From contig NZ_CP015098.1 in assembly GCF_001611795.1 (NCBI RefSeq), forward strand, positions 2,604,001 to 2,668,000: 64,000 nucleotides of DNA. The letters are read 5' to 3'. Positions 31,087 through 39,642 of this stretch are shown one piece after another. Under the pieces are notes generated by a model. It saw nothing but the letters and a program-made list of their open reading frames with translations. It had not been told where the DNA came from and did not search any database. Each line of letters opens with the position of its first letter. Position 1 is the stretch's first letter. A program made the translations under genes and the position numbers. This DNA comes from Streptomyces qaidamensis (GTDB lineage: Bacteria > Actinomycetota > Actinomycetes > Streptomycetales > Streptomycetaceae).

Positions 31087-32355
31087 TCACTTGGTGAAGT
31101 CCGGCACCAGCTTGGCGATGGCCGTCTCGGCGTCGCCGAGGCCCTTGTCCAGGGACTCCTTGCCGCCCGCGATCTCGATCAGCTCGTCGTCGAGCGGACC
31201 CCACAGGGAGCTGTACTCGGGCAGGGCCGGGCGCGGCTGGGCACTGGAGAGCACGCTCTGGTAGCCGGCGATGCCCGGGTCGGCCTTGACCTGCGCGGTG
31301 TAGGCGTCCTCGCGCGTGGGGAGCGTGGAGTTCTTCAGCGCGATGGTCTCCTGGGCCTTGGCCGAGGTCATGAACTTCACGAACTTCAGCGAGGCCTCCT
31401 GGTGGGCCTTGTCCGAGCCCGCGTACACGGAGAGGTTGTGGCCGCCGGTCGGGGCGCCCGCCTTGCCGGTGGAGCCGGCCGGGACGGTGGCGATGCCGAG
31501 GTTGTTCTTGTCCTTGAAGGCCGAGCCCTTGTAGAAGTTCGTGATCTCCCACGGGCCCTGGACGATCGAGGCGACCTTGCCGCTGACGAACGCCTCCTGG
31601 ATGTGGGCGTAGGCGTCGGCGGTGGTGTCGGCCTTGTGCAGGCCCTTGCCCTTGAACAGGCCCTGCCAGGTGCCGTAGGCCTTCTTGGCCTCGGGCGAGG
31701 TGACGGTGATCTTCTTGGCGTCGGCGTCGACGGTGTCGGTGCCCTCGCCGTAGAGGAAGGACTGGGCGTAGTAGGCCTGGGTGGAGCCCCAGTAGCCGTC
31801 GACGTCGGTCTTGTCCTTGATGGTGGCGGCGGCCTTCTTCAGGTCGTCCCAGGTCTTGGGGGCCTCGACGCCGGCCTTCTTGAACAGGGCCTTGTTGTAG
31901 ACGAGGGCGAGGGTGTCCGTGGTGAAGGGGACGCCGTAGGTCTTGCCCTCGTACTTGGCCTGCTCGATCAGGCTGGGCTGGAACTTGTCCTGCTCGGCGA
32001 GGGCCTCGGTGCCGTCCAGCGGCGCGAAGAAGCCCTTCTTGGCGAAGGCGGGGGTCCAGCCGACCTCGGAACGCAGCACGTCGGGGGCGCCCTTGGAACC
32101 GGCGGCGGTGTCGAACTTGTTCTGCGCCTGGTCGAAGGGGACGTTGACGTAGTTGACCTTGATGTCCTTGTTGGCGGCCTCGAACTCCTTGACCAGGGCC
32201 TGGTACGTCGGCGCCTCGTTGGTCGCGTTGGAGGTGTCCCACCAGGTGATGGTGACCGGGCCGCCGGCCTCGTCGCCGCTGTCGCTTCCGCCGCAGGCCG
32301 TCGCCGCCAGGGCGAGGGACGCCACCAGCGCGGTGGCCGCTATGCCACGCCGCAT
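31087..32355 (-). CDS. malE: Maltose/maltodextrin-binding lipoprotein MalE
   Basis: A 422-residue extracellular solute-binding protein of the family 1 type. The signal peptide MRRGIAATALVASLALAATA ends in a lipobox with Cys21 (ATAC), anchoring it to the outer face of the membrane. Typical SBP features: VTITWWDTSN, then FEAANKDIKVNYVNVPFDQA, GKVASIVQGPWEITNF. It is first in the malE-malF-malG-aglA transcription unit and is divergent from malR. Expression should be induced by maltodextrins through MalR; operator-like dyads occupy the upstream region. Confidence 0.96.
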   Translation of the reverse strand: MRRGIAATALVASLALAATACGGSDSGDEAGGPVTITWWDTSNATNEAPTYQALVKEFEAANKDIKVNYVNVPFDQAQNKFDTAAGSKGAPDVLRSEVGWTPAFAKKGFFAPLDGTEALAEQDKFQPSLIEQAKYEGKTYGVPFTTDTLALVYNKALFKKAGVEAPKTWDDLKKAAATIKDKTDVDGYWGSTQAYYAQSFLYGEGTDTVDADAKKITVTSPEAKKAYGTWQGLFKGKGLHKADTTADAYAHIQEAFVSGKVASIVQGPWEITNFYKGSAFKDKNNLGIATVPAGSTGKAGAPTGGHNLSVYAGSDKAHQEASLKFVKFMTSAKAQETIALKNSTLPTREDAYTAQVKADPGIAGYQSVLSSAQPRPALPEYSSLWGPLDDELIEIAGGKESLDKGLGDAETAIAKLVPDFTK

Positions 32356-32435
32356 GAGTTCTCCTTGAGGGTGAAGCCCGTTCGTGCTGCCGACTGCGCC
32401 GTTGGCGGCCGGGCGTCGGTGAGATTAGCCGCGCT

Positions 32436-32475
32436 GCAACGAGTTGCGAAAGACCTTGCAGCAAAAAGTTGCAAG
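32436..32475. promoter_or_regulatory. MalR-type operator cluster upstream of malE
   Basis: Within the 390-base malE-malR gap: inverted repeat GCAAC-GA-GTTGC (32436-32447), CTTGCAGCAAA (32455-32465, one mismatch from CTTGCNGCAAG) and GTTGCAAG (32468-32475). Several stacked half-sites of one motif fit a LacI-type repressor binding at the malE promoter. Confidence 0.7.
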
Positions 32476-32563
32476 CGGTGTGGATGGTTATCCCGCCGTG
32501 ACCTCTGCTCGATTGCCCTGAAGCCCGGAGTTACCGCTGTTCGACGGGGAGTCGGACAGCTGT

Positions 32564-32585
32564 GCAAGACTCTGCAAGCACTTGC
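32564..32585. promoter_or_regulatory. MalR-type dyad on the malR side of the intergenic region
   Basis: A perfect inverted repeat GCAAG-CA-CTTGC (32574-32585), preceded by a further GCAAG (32564-32568), lies about 160 bases upstream of malR. It may be autoregulatory or a second, looping operator for malE. The rest of 32356-32745 holds no gene. Confidence 0.55.
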
Positions 32586-32745
32586 CATCCGTCTCCGCCG
32601 AGGGAATCATCCGTTGCGGATCGGACGCCGACCACGAGTTTCGAGGACCGCGATGACCAAGCCACCCGCAGCGGGCCGTGCGACGGCGCGCACCAGGCGT
32701 CCCGTCGGTGTGCAAGGAGAACCCCGGCCGCTACAGTCCGGTGCT

Positions 32746-33780
32746 GTGACCACACGGCTTGCCGACATCGCTGTGCAGGCGGGGGTGAGCGAAGCGACCG
32801 TCAGCCGCGTCCTCAACGGGAAGCCGGGCGTCGCCGCCACCACCCGCCAGTCCGTGCTGGCCGCTCTCGACGTGCTGGGCTACGAACGCCCGGTGCGCCT
32901 GCGCCAGCGCAGCGAGGGGCTGGTGGGGCTGATCACCCCGGAGCTGGAGAACCCGATCTTCCCGGCCCTGGCGCAGGTCATCGGCCAGGCGCTGACACGG
33001 CAGGGCTACACCCCGGTGCTGGCCACCCAGACGCCGGGCGGCTCGACGGAGGACGAGCTGACGGAGATGCTCGTGGACCGCGGGGTCGCCGGCATCATCT
33101 ACGTCTCCGGACTGCACGCGGACACCACCGCCGACATGCAGCGCTACGACCGGCTGCGCGCCCAGGGCGTGCCCTACGTGCTGGTCGACGGCTTCTCGCC
33201 GAAGGTGCAGGCGCCGTTCATCTCCCCCGACGACCGCGCGGCGATGAGCCTCGCGGTCACGCACCTGGTGTCCCTGGGGCACACCCGGATCGGCCTGGCC
33301 CTCGGGCCGAAGCGGTTCGTGCCGGTGCAGCGCAAGATCGAGGGGTTCGTGCGCACGGTGCAGGACCAGCTGGGCCTGGGCGCCGAGACCGTCGAGTCGG
33401 AGCTGGTGCAGCACTCCCTGTACACCCTGGAGGGTGGTCAGGCGGCGGCCACGGCGTTGATCGAGCGGAACTGCACGGCCGTGGTGTGCGCCAGCGACAT
33501 GATGGCGCTGGGCGCGATCCGGGCGGCCCGGCAGCTCGGTCTGGACGTGCCGAAGGACATCTCCGTGGTCGGCTTCGACGACTCCCCGCTGATCGCCTTC
33601 ACCGACCCGCCCCTGACCACGATCCGCAAGCCGGTCCCGGCGATGGGGCAGGCCGCCGTGCGCACGCTGCTGGAGGAGATCGGCGGGACGCCCGCGCCGC
33701 ACAGCGAGTTCGTGTTCATGCCGGAACTGGTGGTGCGCGGTTCGACCGCCTCGGCCCCGGGGGAACGCGGTCGCTCCTGA
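32746..33780 (+). CDS. malR: LacI-type repressor of maltose/amylase genes
   Basis: A 344-residue LacI/GalR-family repressor. The N-terminal helix-turn-helix TRLADIAVQAGVSEATVSRV with hinge helix GVAATTRQSVLAALDVLGY is followed by a periplasmic-binding-fold effector domain (GLITPELENPIFPAL; VVGFDDSPLIAFTDPPLTTI). GTG 32746 gives the length of S. coelicolor MalR. An in-frame ATG (32653) would add a 31-residue extension that does not look conserved. No ribosome site precedes the GTG, but TACAGT lies 9 bases before it, so the mRNA may be leaderless. It is expected to repress malEFG-aglA and the amylases, and to be released by maltose-type inducers. Confidence 0.93.
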   Translation: MTTRLADIAVQAGVSEATVSRVLNGKPGVAATTRQSVLAALDVLGYERPVRLRQRSEGLVGLITPELENPIFPALAQVIGQALTRQGYTPVLATQTPGGSTEDELTEMLVDRGVAGIIYVSGLHADTTADMQRYDRLRAQGVPYVLVDGFSPKVQAPFISPDDRAAMSLAVTHLVSLGHTRIGLALGPKRFVPVQRKIEGFVRTVQDQLGLGAETVESELVQHSLYTLEGGQAAATALIERNCTAVVCASDMMALGAIRAARQLGLDVPKDISVVGFDDSPLIAFTDPPLTTIRKPVPAMGQAAVRTLLEEIGGTPAPHSEFVFMPELVVRGSTASAPGERGRS

Positions 33781-33942
33781 GGAATCCTTCCCCTGTGCCC
33801 GTCCCGGTCGCGCGGCCTGATCGGACGCTCACAGTGAAAGGACCCCTGAGACCTTCGGCCTGATTTCGCCGTAGAACATGCGGCTCGTACGAGGCCGCGG
33901 GATGATCGGTGGGGAAGTCCTTTTCTGGCAGACTTTGCGCCT

Positions 33943-34920
33943 ATGGGTGAAACGACCGTGACGAAGCCGGAGGGCCTGGAAGCGGCCCTCCAGGAGACCG
34001 TTGCGGCCGATACGCGTCAAGGTCCGCTGCGCCGGATGCGCACCCCGCGCCGGCCCCGGTTCTGGTTCGAGATCCTGCTGATCGCGGTGAGTTACTGGAC
34101 GTACTCGCTCGTCCGCAACGCCGTGCCGGAGCAGAAGGCCGAGGCGCTGCGCAACGCCGACTGGATCTGGCGGGCCGAGCACCACGTGGGCATCGCCGTC
34201 GAGGAGTCGGTCAACCACGCCGTGAACTCGGTGCATTGGCTCATTATCGGGATGAACTACTACTACGCGACGCTCCACTTCATCGTCACGCTGGGTGTCC
34301 TGGTGTGGCTCTACCGTCGCCATCCCGGCCGCTACGCGGCAACCAGGCTGGTGCTGTTCGCGACCACGGCCGTCGCCCTGGCCGGTTACTACCTGTATCC
34401 GCTGGCGCCCCCGCGGCTGATGAACGGCGGCGGCTTCATCGACACGGTCATGGTCCACCAGACCTGGGGTTCGATGGCGTCCGGCGACCTGAAACACATG
34501 TCCAACCAGTACGCCGCGATGCCGTCGATGCACATCGGCTGGTCCGTGTGGTGCGGCCTGACGATCTTCGCCCTGGCGAGTGTCCCCTGGGTGCGGGTGC
34601 TGGGCCTGCTGTACCCGGCGCTGACGCTGGTGGTCATCGTCGCCACGGCCAACCACTTCTGGCTGGATGCGGTCGGTGGCGTGCTGTGCCTGGCCTTCGG
34701 GTTCACGGTGGCGCGGCTCTGGTACGGAAGGCAGCCCTACGCACTGCCCCGGACGGTGCCGGCCCGCAGGCGGGGCGCAGCCCGGGAAAGGGCGGAGGCC
34801 CGGGAAAGGGAGGAGACCCGGGAACGGGAGGAGACCCGGGAACGGGAACAGGCCCGGGAACGGGCGGAGGATGGGCCCGGGGCGCGGACCGGCAGGCCTC
34901 AGCGCTCGGCGGCCCCGTAG
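33943..34920 (+). CDS. PAP2/inositol-phosphotransferase-like membrane protein with charged repeat tail
   Basis: A 325-residue integral membrane protein of the PAP2 (Aur1/Ipt1-like) superfamily with about six spans between residues 40 and 255. The phosphatase signature survives as MPSMHIGWS and NHFWLDAVGG, giving the paired histidines and aspartate of the active site. The C-terminal about 50 residues are a cytoplasmic, highly charged tail made of ARERAE/TREREE hexads, encoded by five 18-bp DNA repeats. Likely roles are lipid-phosphate hydrolysis or phosphoinositol transfer in envelope lipid metabolism. Its last 22 bases overlap the 3' end of glnE on the other strand. Confidence 0.8.
   Translation: MGETTVTKPEGLEAALQETVAADTRQGPLRRMRTPRRPRFWFEILLIAVSYWTYSLVRNAVPEQKAEALRNADWIWRAEHHVGIAVEESVNHAVNSVHWLIIGMNYYYATLHFIVTLGVLVWLYRRHPGRYAATRLVLFATTAVALAGYYLYPLAPPRLMNGGGFIDTVMVHQTWGSMASGDLKHMSNQYAAMPSMHIGWSVWCGLTIFALASVPWVRVLGLLYPALTLVVIVATANHFWLDAVGGVLCLAFGFTVARLWYGRQPYALPRTVPARRRGAARERAEAREREETREREETREREQARERAEDGPGARTGRPQRSAAP
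34781..34870 (+). repeat. Five 18-bp tandem repeats encoding the charged tail
   Basis: Five in-register units starting CCCGGGAA (34781, 34799, 34817, 34835, 34853), each adding six residues of the [AT]RERxx type. The unit length is a multiple of three, so copy number can change without frameshift. Confidence 0.85.
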
Positions 34921-37907
34921 AAGAGTTCCTCCATCACGCCTCGCGCCCTGCGCGCGGTCCGCCGGTAGGCGTCGAGCATGTCGCCGACGTGGCCGGGGCC
35001 GTAGCCCAAGTAGCGTCCTACGGCCGCCAGTTCCCGGGGGTCGGAGGGGAAGGTGTCGCCGGCCCGGCCTCGGACCAGCATCACCGCGTTGCGGACGCGG
35101 GTCGCGAGGACCCAGGCCTCGTCGAGGGTCGCCGCGTCCTCCTCGGTGATCAGCCCGGCAGCACGGGCCGCGGCCAGGGCCTCACGGGTGCGGGTGGTGC
35201 GCAGGCCCGGCACCGCCGAGCCGTGCCGCAGTTGCATGAGCTGCACGGTCCACTCCACGTCGGACAGACCGCCCGGACCGAGCTTGGCGTGCAGCTTGGG
35301 GTCGGCGCCGCGCGGCAGCCGCTCGGACTCCATGCGCGCCTTCAGCCGCCGGATCTCGCGCACGGCCTCGTCGGCGAGCCCGTCCGCCGGGTAGCGCAGC
35401 GGGTCGATCAGCTCGATGAAGCGACGGCCCAGGTCCGCGTCGCCCGCGACGGGCTCGGCCCGCAGCAGCGCGTGCGACTCCCACGTCAGGGCCCACCGAC
35501 GGTAGTACGCCGCGTACGACGTGAGGGTGCGGACCAGCGGCCCGGACTTGCCCTCGGGGCGCAGGTCGGCGTCGATGAGCAGGGGCGGGTCGGCGCTGGG
35601 GATCTGCAGCAGGCGGCTCATCTCGGAGACGACCTTGTTGGCCGCCTGGGACGCCTCCCGCTCGTCGACGCCGTCGCACGGTTCGTGCACGAACAGCACG
35701 TCCGCGTCGGAGCCGTAGCCCAGCTCGTGGCCGCCGAACCGGCCCATGCCGATGACCGCGAACCGGGTGGGCAGGTCGTCCCCCCAGCCGTCCCGCACGA
35801 CCGCGCGGAGCGTGCCCGCGAGCGTCGCGGCCGTCAGGTCCGACACCGCGCCGCCGACCATGTCCACCAGGGCGCCCTGGTCGGCCTCGGCGGGCTGCTC
35901 CTCGGTGCCGTAGGAGCCGACGATGTCGGCGGCGGCGGTGCGGAACAGCTCCCGCCGACGCACCCCGCGGGCGGCCGTGACCGCCTGGGCGGCGCCGTCG
36001 GCGCGTTTCACCGCGGCGTATGTCTCCTGCTCCAGGTGGGCGCGCGGCCGTGGATCCAGGCCGCCGCCGTCCCCGTCGCCGAGCAGCGCGACCGCCTCCG
36101 GGGCGCGCATCAGCAGGTCGGGCGCGAGGCGGCCGGCGGACAGCACCCGGGCGAGGTTCTGCGCGGCGGCGCCCTCGTCCCGCAACAGCCGCAGGTACCA
36201 GGGGGTCTTGCCGAGCGCGTCGGAGACCTTGCGGAAGTTGAGCAGGCCCGCGTCCGGGTCGGCCGAGTCGGCGAACCAGCCGAGCAGCACGGGCAGCAGG
36301 GTCCGCTGGATGGCGGCCTTGCGGGTGACGCCGGAGGCCAGCGCCTCCAGGTGGCGCAGGGCGGACGCCGGGTCGGCGTAGCCGAGGGCGACCATGCGTT
36401 CCCGGGCCGCCTCGGTGCTGAGCCGGGCCTCGCCGGTGGCGAGCTGTGCGACCGCGTCGAGCAGCGGCCGGTAGAAGAGCTTCTCGTGCAGCCGGCGTAC
36501 GACGCCCGCGTGCCGCCGCCACTCGCGGTGCAGGTCGGCGACCGGGTCCGTGCGCAGGCCGAGGGAGCGGCCGATGCGGCGCAGGTCGGCCTCGTCCTCG
36601 GGGACGAGGTGGGTGCGCCGCAGCCGGAACAGCTGGATGCGGTGCTCCATGGAGCGCAGGAAGCGGTAGGCGTCGTCGAGCTGGGCCGCGTCGGACCGGC
36701 CGACGTAGCCGCCGGCGGCGAGGGCCCCCAGCGCGTCCAGGGTCGTACCGCTGCGTAGGGAGGTGTCGGCCCGGCCGTGCACCAGCTGGAGCAGTTGCAC
36801 GGCGAACTCGACGTCCCGGAGGCCGCCCGGGCCCAGCTTCAGCTGGCGGTCGACCTCGGCGACGGGGATGTTCTCCACGACCCGGCGGCGCATCTTCTGC
36901 ACGTCGGGGACGAAGTTCTCGCGCTCGGCGGCCTTCCACACCAGGGGCTGGACGGCGGCGACGTACTCCTCGCCGAGGTCGAGGTCGCCGGCCACCGGGC
37001 GGGCCTTCAGCAGCGCCTGGAACTCCCAGGTCTTGGCCCAGCGCTGGTAGTAGGCGAGGTGGCTGGAGAGGGTCCGCACCAGGGGGCCGTTCCTGCCCTC
37101 GGGCCGCAGGTTGGCGTCGACGGGCCAGATGGAGCCCTCGACGGTCGTCTCCGAGCAGATCCGCATCATGTGCGAGGCGAGCCGGGTCGCGGCGCGTACG
37201 GCCTTGGTCTCGTCGGTGCCCTCGGTGGCCTCCCCGACGAAGATGACGTCCACGTCGGAGACGTAGTTCAGCTCGTGGCCGCCGCACTTGCCCATCGCGA
37301 CGACCGCGAGCCGGCACTGCTCGGCGTCCTCCGGCGCGGCCGCCTCGGCGAGGGCGAGGGCGGCGCGCAGGGTGGCGGTGGCGAGGTCGGCGAGCTCGGC
37401 GGCGGACTCGGCGAGGCCGGTGGTGCCGCAGACGTCCCGGGCGGCGATGGACAGCAGGCAGCGCCGGTAGGCGACCCGCAGGGAGACCGGGTCGGTGGCC
37501 TCCGCGAGGCCGTCCTCGAACTCCTGCACCCCGGGGTGCAGGTCGTACGCCTCGTACATGACGAGCGCCTGCCAGTCGTCCGGGTGCCGGGTGAGGTGGT
37601 CGGCGAGGGCGGTGGAGGCACCGAGCACGCCGAGGAGGCGGTCGCGCAGGGGCTTGGCCGCGATCAGGGTGTCGAGCAGTTCCCGGCGGGCGCCGGGGCT
37701 CTGCTGGGCCTCCAGCAGCCGGACGAGGCCGAGCAGCGCGAGATCGGGGTCGGCGGTGGCGCCCAGTGCCTCCAGCAGCACCGGGTCGTCGCGCAGGGGC
37801 GCGAGCTCCGGGCTGTCCAGGAGCCGCTCGGCGGCGGAGGCGTCGGTGAAACCGTGCCGCAGCAGCCGCGTGAAGGTACTGCTCCTGCGTCCCGGCGCCG
37901 CCGTCAT
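34899..37907 (-). CDS. glnE: Glutamine synthetase adenylyltransferase/deadenylase
   Basis: A 1,002-residue bifunctional enzyme that attaches AMP to, and removes it from, type I glutamine synthetase in response to nitrogen status. It has two nucleotidyltransferase domains. The N-terminal one (deadenylylation) has the GHELNYVSDVDVIFV motif with D218/D220; the C-terminal one (adenylylation) has GHELGYGSDADVLFVHE with D734/D736. Helical PII-response regions follow each. GAGGGAGG precedes ATG 37907. The 3' end overlaps the PAP2-type gene by 22 bases, tail to tail. In Streptomyces the main adenylylated target is GlnI (GlnA), which lies outside this window; glnII here is not a substrate. Confidence 0.96.
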   Translation of the reverse strand: MTAAPGRRSSTFTRLLRHGFTDASAAERLLDSPELAPLRDDPVLLEALGATADPDLALLGLVRLLEAQQSPGARRELLDTLIAAKPLRDRLLGVLGASTALADHLTRHPDDWQALVMYEAYDLHPGVQEFEDGLAEATDPVSLRVAYRRCLLSIAARDVCGTTGLAESAAELADLATATLRAALALAEAAAPEDAEQCRLAVVAMGKCGGHELNYVSDVDVIFVGEATEGTDETKAVRAATRLASHMMRICSETTVEGSIWPVDANLRPEGRNGPLVRTLSSHLAYYQRWAKTWEFQALLKARPVAGDLDLGEEYVAAVQPLVWKAAERENFVPDVQKMRRRVVENIPVAEVDRQLKLGPGGLRDVEFAVQLLQLVHGRADTSLRSGTTLDALGALAAGGYVGRSDAAQLDDAYRFLRSMEHRIQLFRLRRTHLVPEDEADLRRIGRSLGLRTDPVADLHREWRRHAGVVRRLHEKLFYRPLLDAVAQLATGEARLSTEAARERMVALGYADPASALRHLEALASGVTRKAAIQRTLLPVLLGWFADSADPDAGLLNFRKVSDALGKTPWYLRLLRDEGAAAQNLARVLSAGRLAPDLLMRAPEAVALLGDGDGGGLDPRPRAHLEQETYAAVKRADGAAQAVTAARGVRRRELFRTAAADIVGSYGTEEQPAEADQGALVDMVGGAVSDLTAATLAGTLRAVVRDGWGDDLPTRFAVIGMGRFGGHELGYGSDADVLFVHEPCDGVDEREASQAANKVVSEMSRLLQIPSADPPLLIDADLRPEGKSGPLVRTLTSYAAYYRRWALTWESHALLRAEPVAGDADLGRRFIELIDPLRYPADGLADEAVREIRRLKARMESERLPRGADPKLHAKLGPGGLSDVEWTVQLMQLRHGSAVPGLRTTRTREALAAARAAGLITEEDAATLDEAWVLATRVRNAVMLVRGRAGDTFPSDPRELAAVGRYLGYGPGHVGDMLDAYRRTARRARGVMEELFYGAAER

Positions 37908-38238
37908 CCGGGCCTCCCTCGCACTGTTCCTCGGACATGCATCGGATCAAGGTCGTACGGCTTTGAGCCTAACCGCACGGGCCGGGGGAAGCGCCGGGGA
38001 GTTCGGCACGCGGACGGGGTGCGCGCGTGGCCAGGTGAACTGGCCGTGCGGGGGGAGGCGCGGTACGGCGGTTGGCGGCGTTCCGGGAGACGCGAGGGCC
38101 ATTTGTGCCCCGGCACGCGTCCGGTGGCCGTCCACTCGGTGGCGCCGCCCGGCGTTTTCGGCTTCGGTGAGGAAGAGCCGTTCAGCCGGCTTCAGCCGGA
38201 CCCGGTGATCGGTTCCCGTAAGGCCGGACGAAGGAGTC
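37908..38238. other. 331-base intergenic region between divergent glnE and VOC gene
   Basis: No gene or hairpin is convincing. It must hold the glnE promoter and probably that of the VOC gene. Near the right end a 10-bp direct repeat TTCAGCCGGN (38181-38190, 38191-38200) lies about 40 bases from the VOC start. I see nothing else in it. Confidence 0.5.
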
Positions 38239-38691
38239 ATGCCCGTGGACATCACCCTCGAAGTCATCCCGCTGCCCGTGAGCGACATCGACCGCGCCCG
38301 GGACTTCTACCGGGACAAGGTCGGCTTCCACGTGGACATCGACCAGGAGGTCATGCCCGGGATGCGGATCGTCCAGCTGACCCCTCCGGGTTCCGGCTGC
38401 TCGATCGCCCTGGGCGAGTCGATCTGGCAGATGACGCCCGGCCCCACCCCGGCCCCGGGCTCCTACCAGGGCCTTCAGCTCTGCGTCGCCGACATCAAGG
38501 CGGCCCACGCGGAACTGATCGCCCGCGGCCTCGACGTCTCGGAACCCGTCCAGTACTCCCCGGACGACGGCGCCACGTTCATGCACTTCCAGGACCCGGA
38601 CGGCAACGGGTGGGCGGTCCAGGAGTACCGGCGCCGGGCCACCGAGCCGCTGCACCAGCTGCTGGCGGACCTGAAGCGGCAGCAGGCCTGA
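38239..38691 (+). CDS. VOC-family (glyoxalase-like) protein
   Basis: A 150-residue single-module vicinal-oxygen-chelate protein (ITLEVIPLPVSDIDRARDFY, GSCSIALG-like core, FMHFQDPDGNGWAVQEY). Metal-binding residues at the usual positions are plausible (the early glutamate and the late aspartate/glutamate), but no substrate can be named. ATG 38239 has the ideal ribosome site GAAGGAG at 5 bases. A second VOC gene follows after 67 bases on the same strand, possibly cotranscribed. Confidence 0.85.
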   Translation: MPVDITLEVIPLPVSDIDRARDFYRDKVGFHVDIDQEVMPGMRIVQLTPPGSGCSIALGESIWQMTPGPTPAPGSYQGLQLCVADIKAAHAELIARGLDVSEPVQYSPDDGATFMHFQDPDGNGWAVQEYRRRATEPLHQLLADLKRQQA

Positions 38692-38758
38692 AGCCCCCCG
38701 GAGGAACCGGTCAGGAATCGAGAAGCACGGGTGCCGGAGCGCGATTAGCGTCGTTGTC

Positions 38759-39382
38759 ATGACTTCCATCGCATCCGTCACCCTCGAGGTGGCCGACCCC
38801 GCCGCCGCCGAACGCTTCTACGCCGCCGCCTTCGGTCTGGGCGACCGGCTGCGCCTGCGGGCGTCGGAGGCACCGACCTCCGGCTTCCGCGGGTTCACGC
38901 TGTCGCTCGTGGTCGCCCAGCCGGCCGATGTGGACGCCCTCCTCGACGCGGCCGTGCAGGCCGGTGCGACGACGCTGAAGCCCGCCGCCAAGTCGCTCTG
39001 GGGCTACGGGGGCGTCGTCCAGGCCCCCGACGGGACGATCTGGCAGCTCGCGTCCTCGTCGAAGAAGAACACCGGCCCGGCGACCCGGCAGGTCGACGAG
39101 TTCGTCCTGCTGCTCGGCGTCGAGGACGTGAAGGCCAGCAAGCAGTTCTACGTCGAGCACGGTCTGGCCGTGGGGAAGAGCTTCGGCGGCAAGTACGTCG
39201 AGTTCGCCGCCGGAGGCCCCGTGAAGCTGGCCCTGTACAAGCGCCGCGGCCTCGCCAAGGTCGCCGGCGTCTCCCCCGACGGCACCGGCTCCCACCGCCT
39301 GACCATCGCGGGCGACGCCGGACCGTTCACCGACCCGGACGGATTCGCCTGGACCACGGCTTCGGAGAGCGCGTCGGTGTGA
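38759..39382 (+). CDS. Two-module VOC-family (glyoxalase-like) protein
   Basis: A 207-residue protein with two tandem VOC half-modules: residues about 4-100 (SVTLEVADPAAAERFYAAAF; VQAPDGTIWQLASS) and about 110-205 (EFVLLLGVEDVKASKQFY; FTDPDGFAWTTA). Related Streptomyces proteins are labelled glyoxalase/bleomycin-resistance-like without a tested function. It is the last recognisable core gene before the accessory region begins at about 39.4 kb. Confidence 0.85.
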   Translation: MTSIASVTLEVADPAAAERFYAAAFGLGDRLRLRASEAPTSGFRGFTLSLVVAQPADVDALLDAAVQAGATTLKPAAKSLWGYGGVVQAPDGTIWQLASSSKKNTGPATRQVDEFVLLLGVEDVKASKQFYVEHGLAVGKSFGGKYVEFAAGGPVKLALYKRRGLAKVAGVSPDGTGSHRLTIAGDAGPFTDPDGFAWTTASESASV

Positions 39383-39449
39383 GCGCGCCGCAGGACGCCC
39401 GGCCTGGGCCCGACGGTCGGTGATCACCGGTCTCTCACCGGACTGGCGG

Positions 39450-39475
39450 GCGGAAAACTGCGGTCTACAGCGCCG
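39450..39475. repeat. Short att-like match to the end of glnA2 (third, degenerate copy?)
   Basis: The blocks GCGGAAAACTGCG (39450-39462) and CTACAGCGCCG (39465-39475) match two blocks at the left glnA2-end copy (41894-41906 with one mismatch, and 41918-41928 exactly). Their order is the same, with 2 instead of 11 bases between them. The second block includes the complement of the glnA2 stop codon. The match is short and could be chance. Confidence 0.35.
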
Positions 39476-39642
39476 AGGCGGCTTGTCCCACACGGCAGCA
39501 GCGGACCTTCGCTCCGTCGCGGGCATTCGTACTCATGGCGCGTCGAACGAACCAATGCGGCCTTCTACCTACCGGTTCGGTCCCGATCCGCTCGGGGAAG
39601 GCTTCCCCGGGGGGTCCCTGGCCATCGGAGGGGGGGGGAACG

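Noticed and set aside
29794..32745. Long + strand open frame running through malG, malF and malE into malR
   Set aside because: Only the last 345 codons (from 32746) are the real malR; the rest is antisense to the mal operon.
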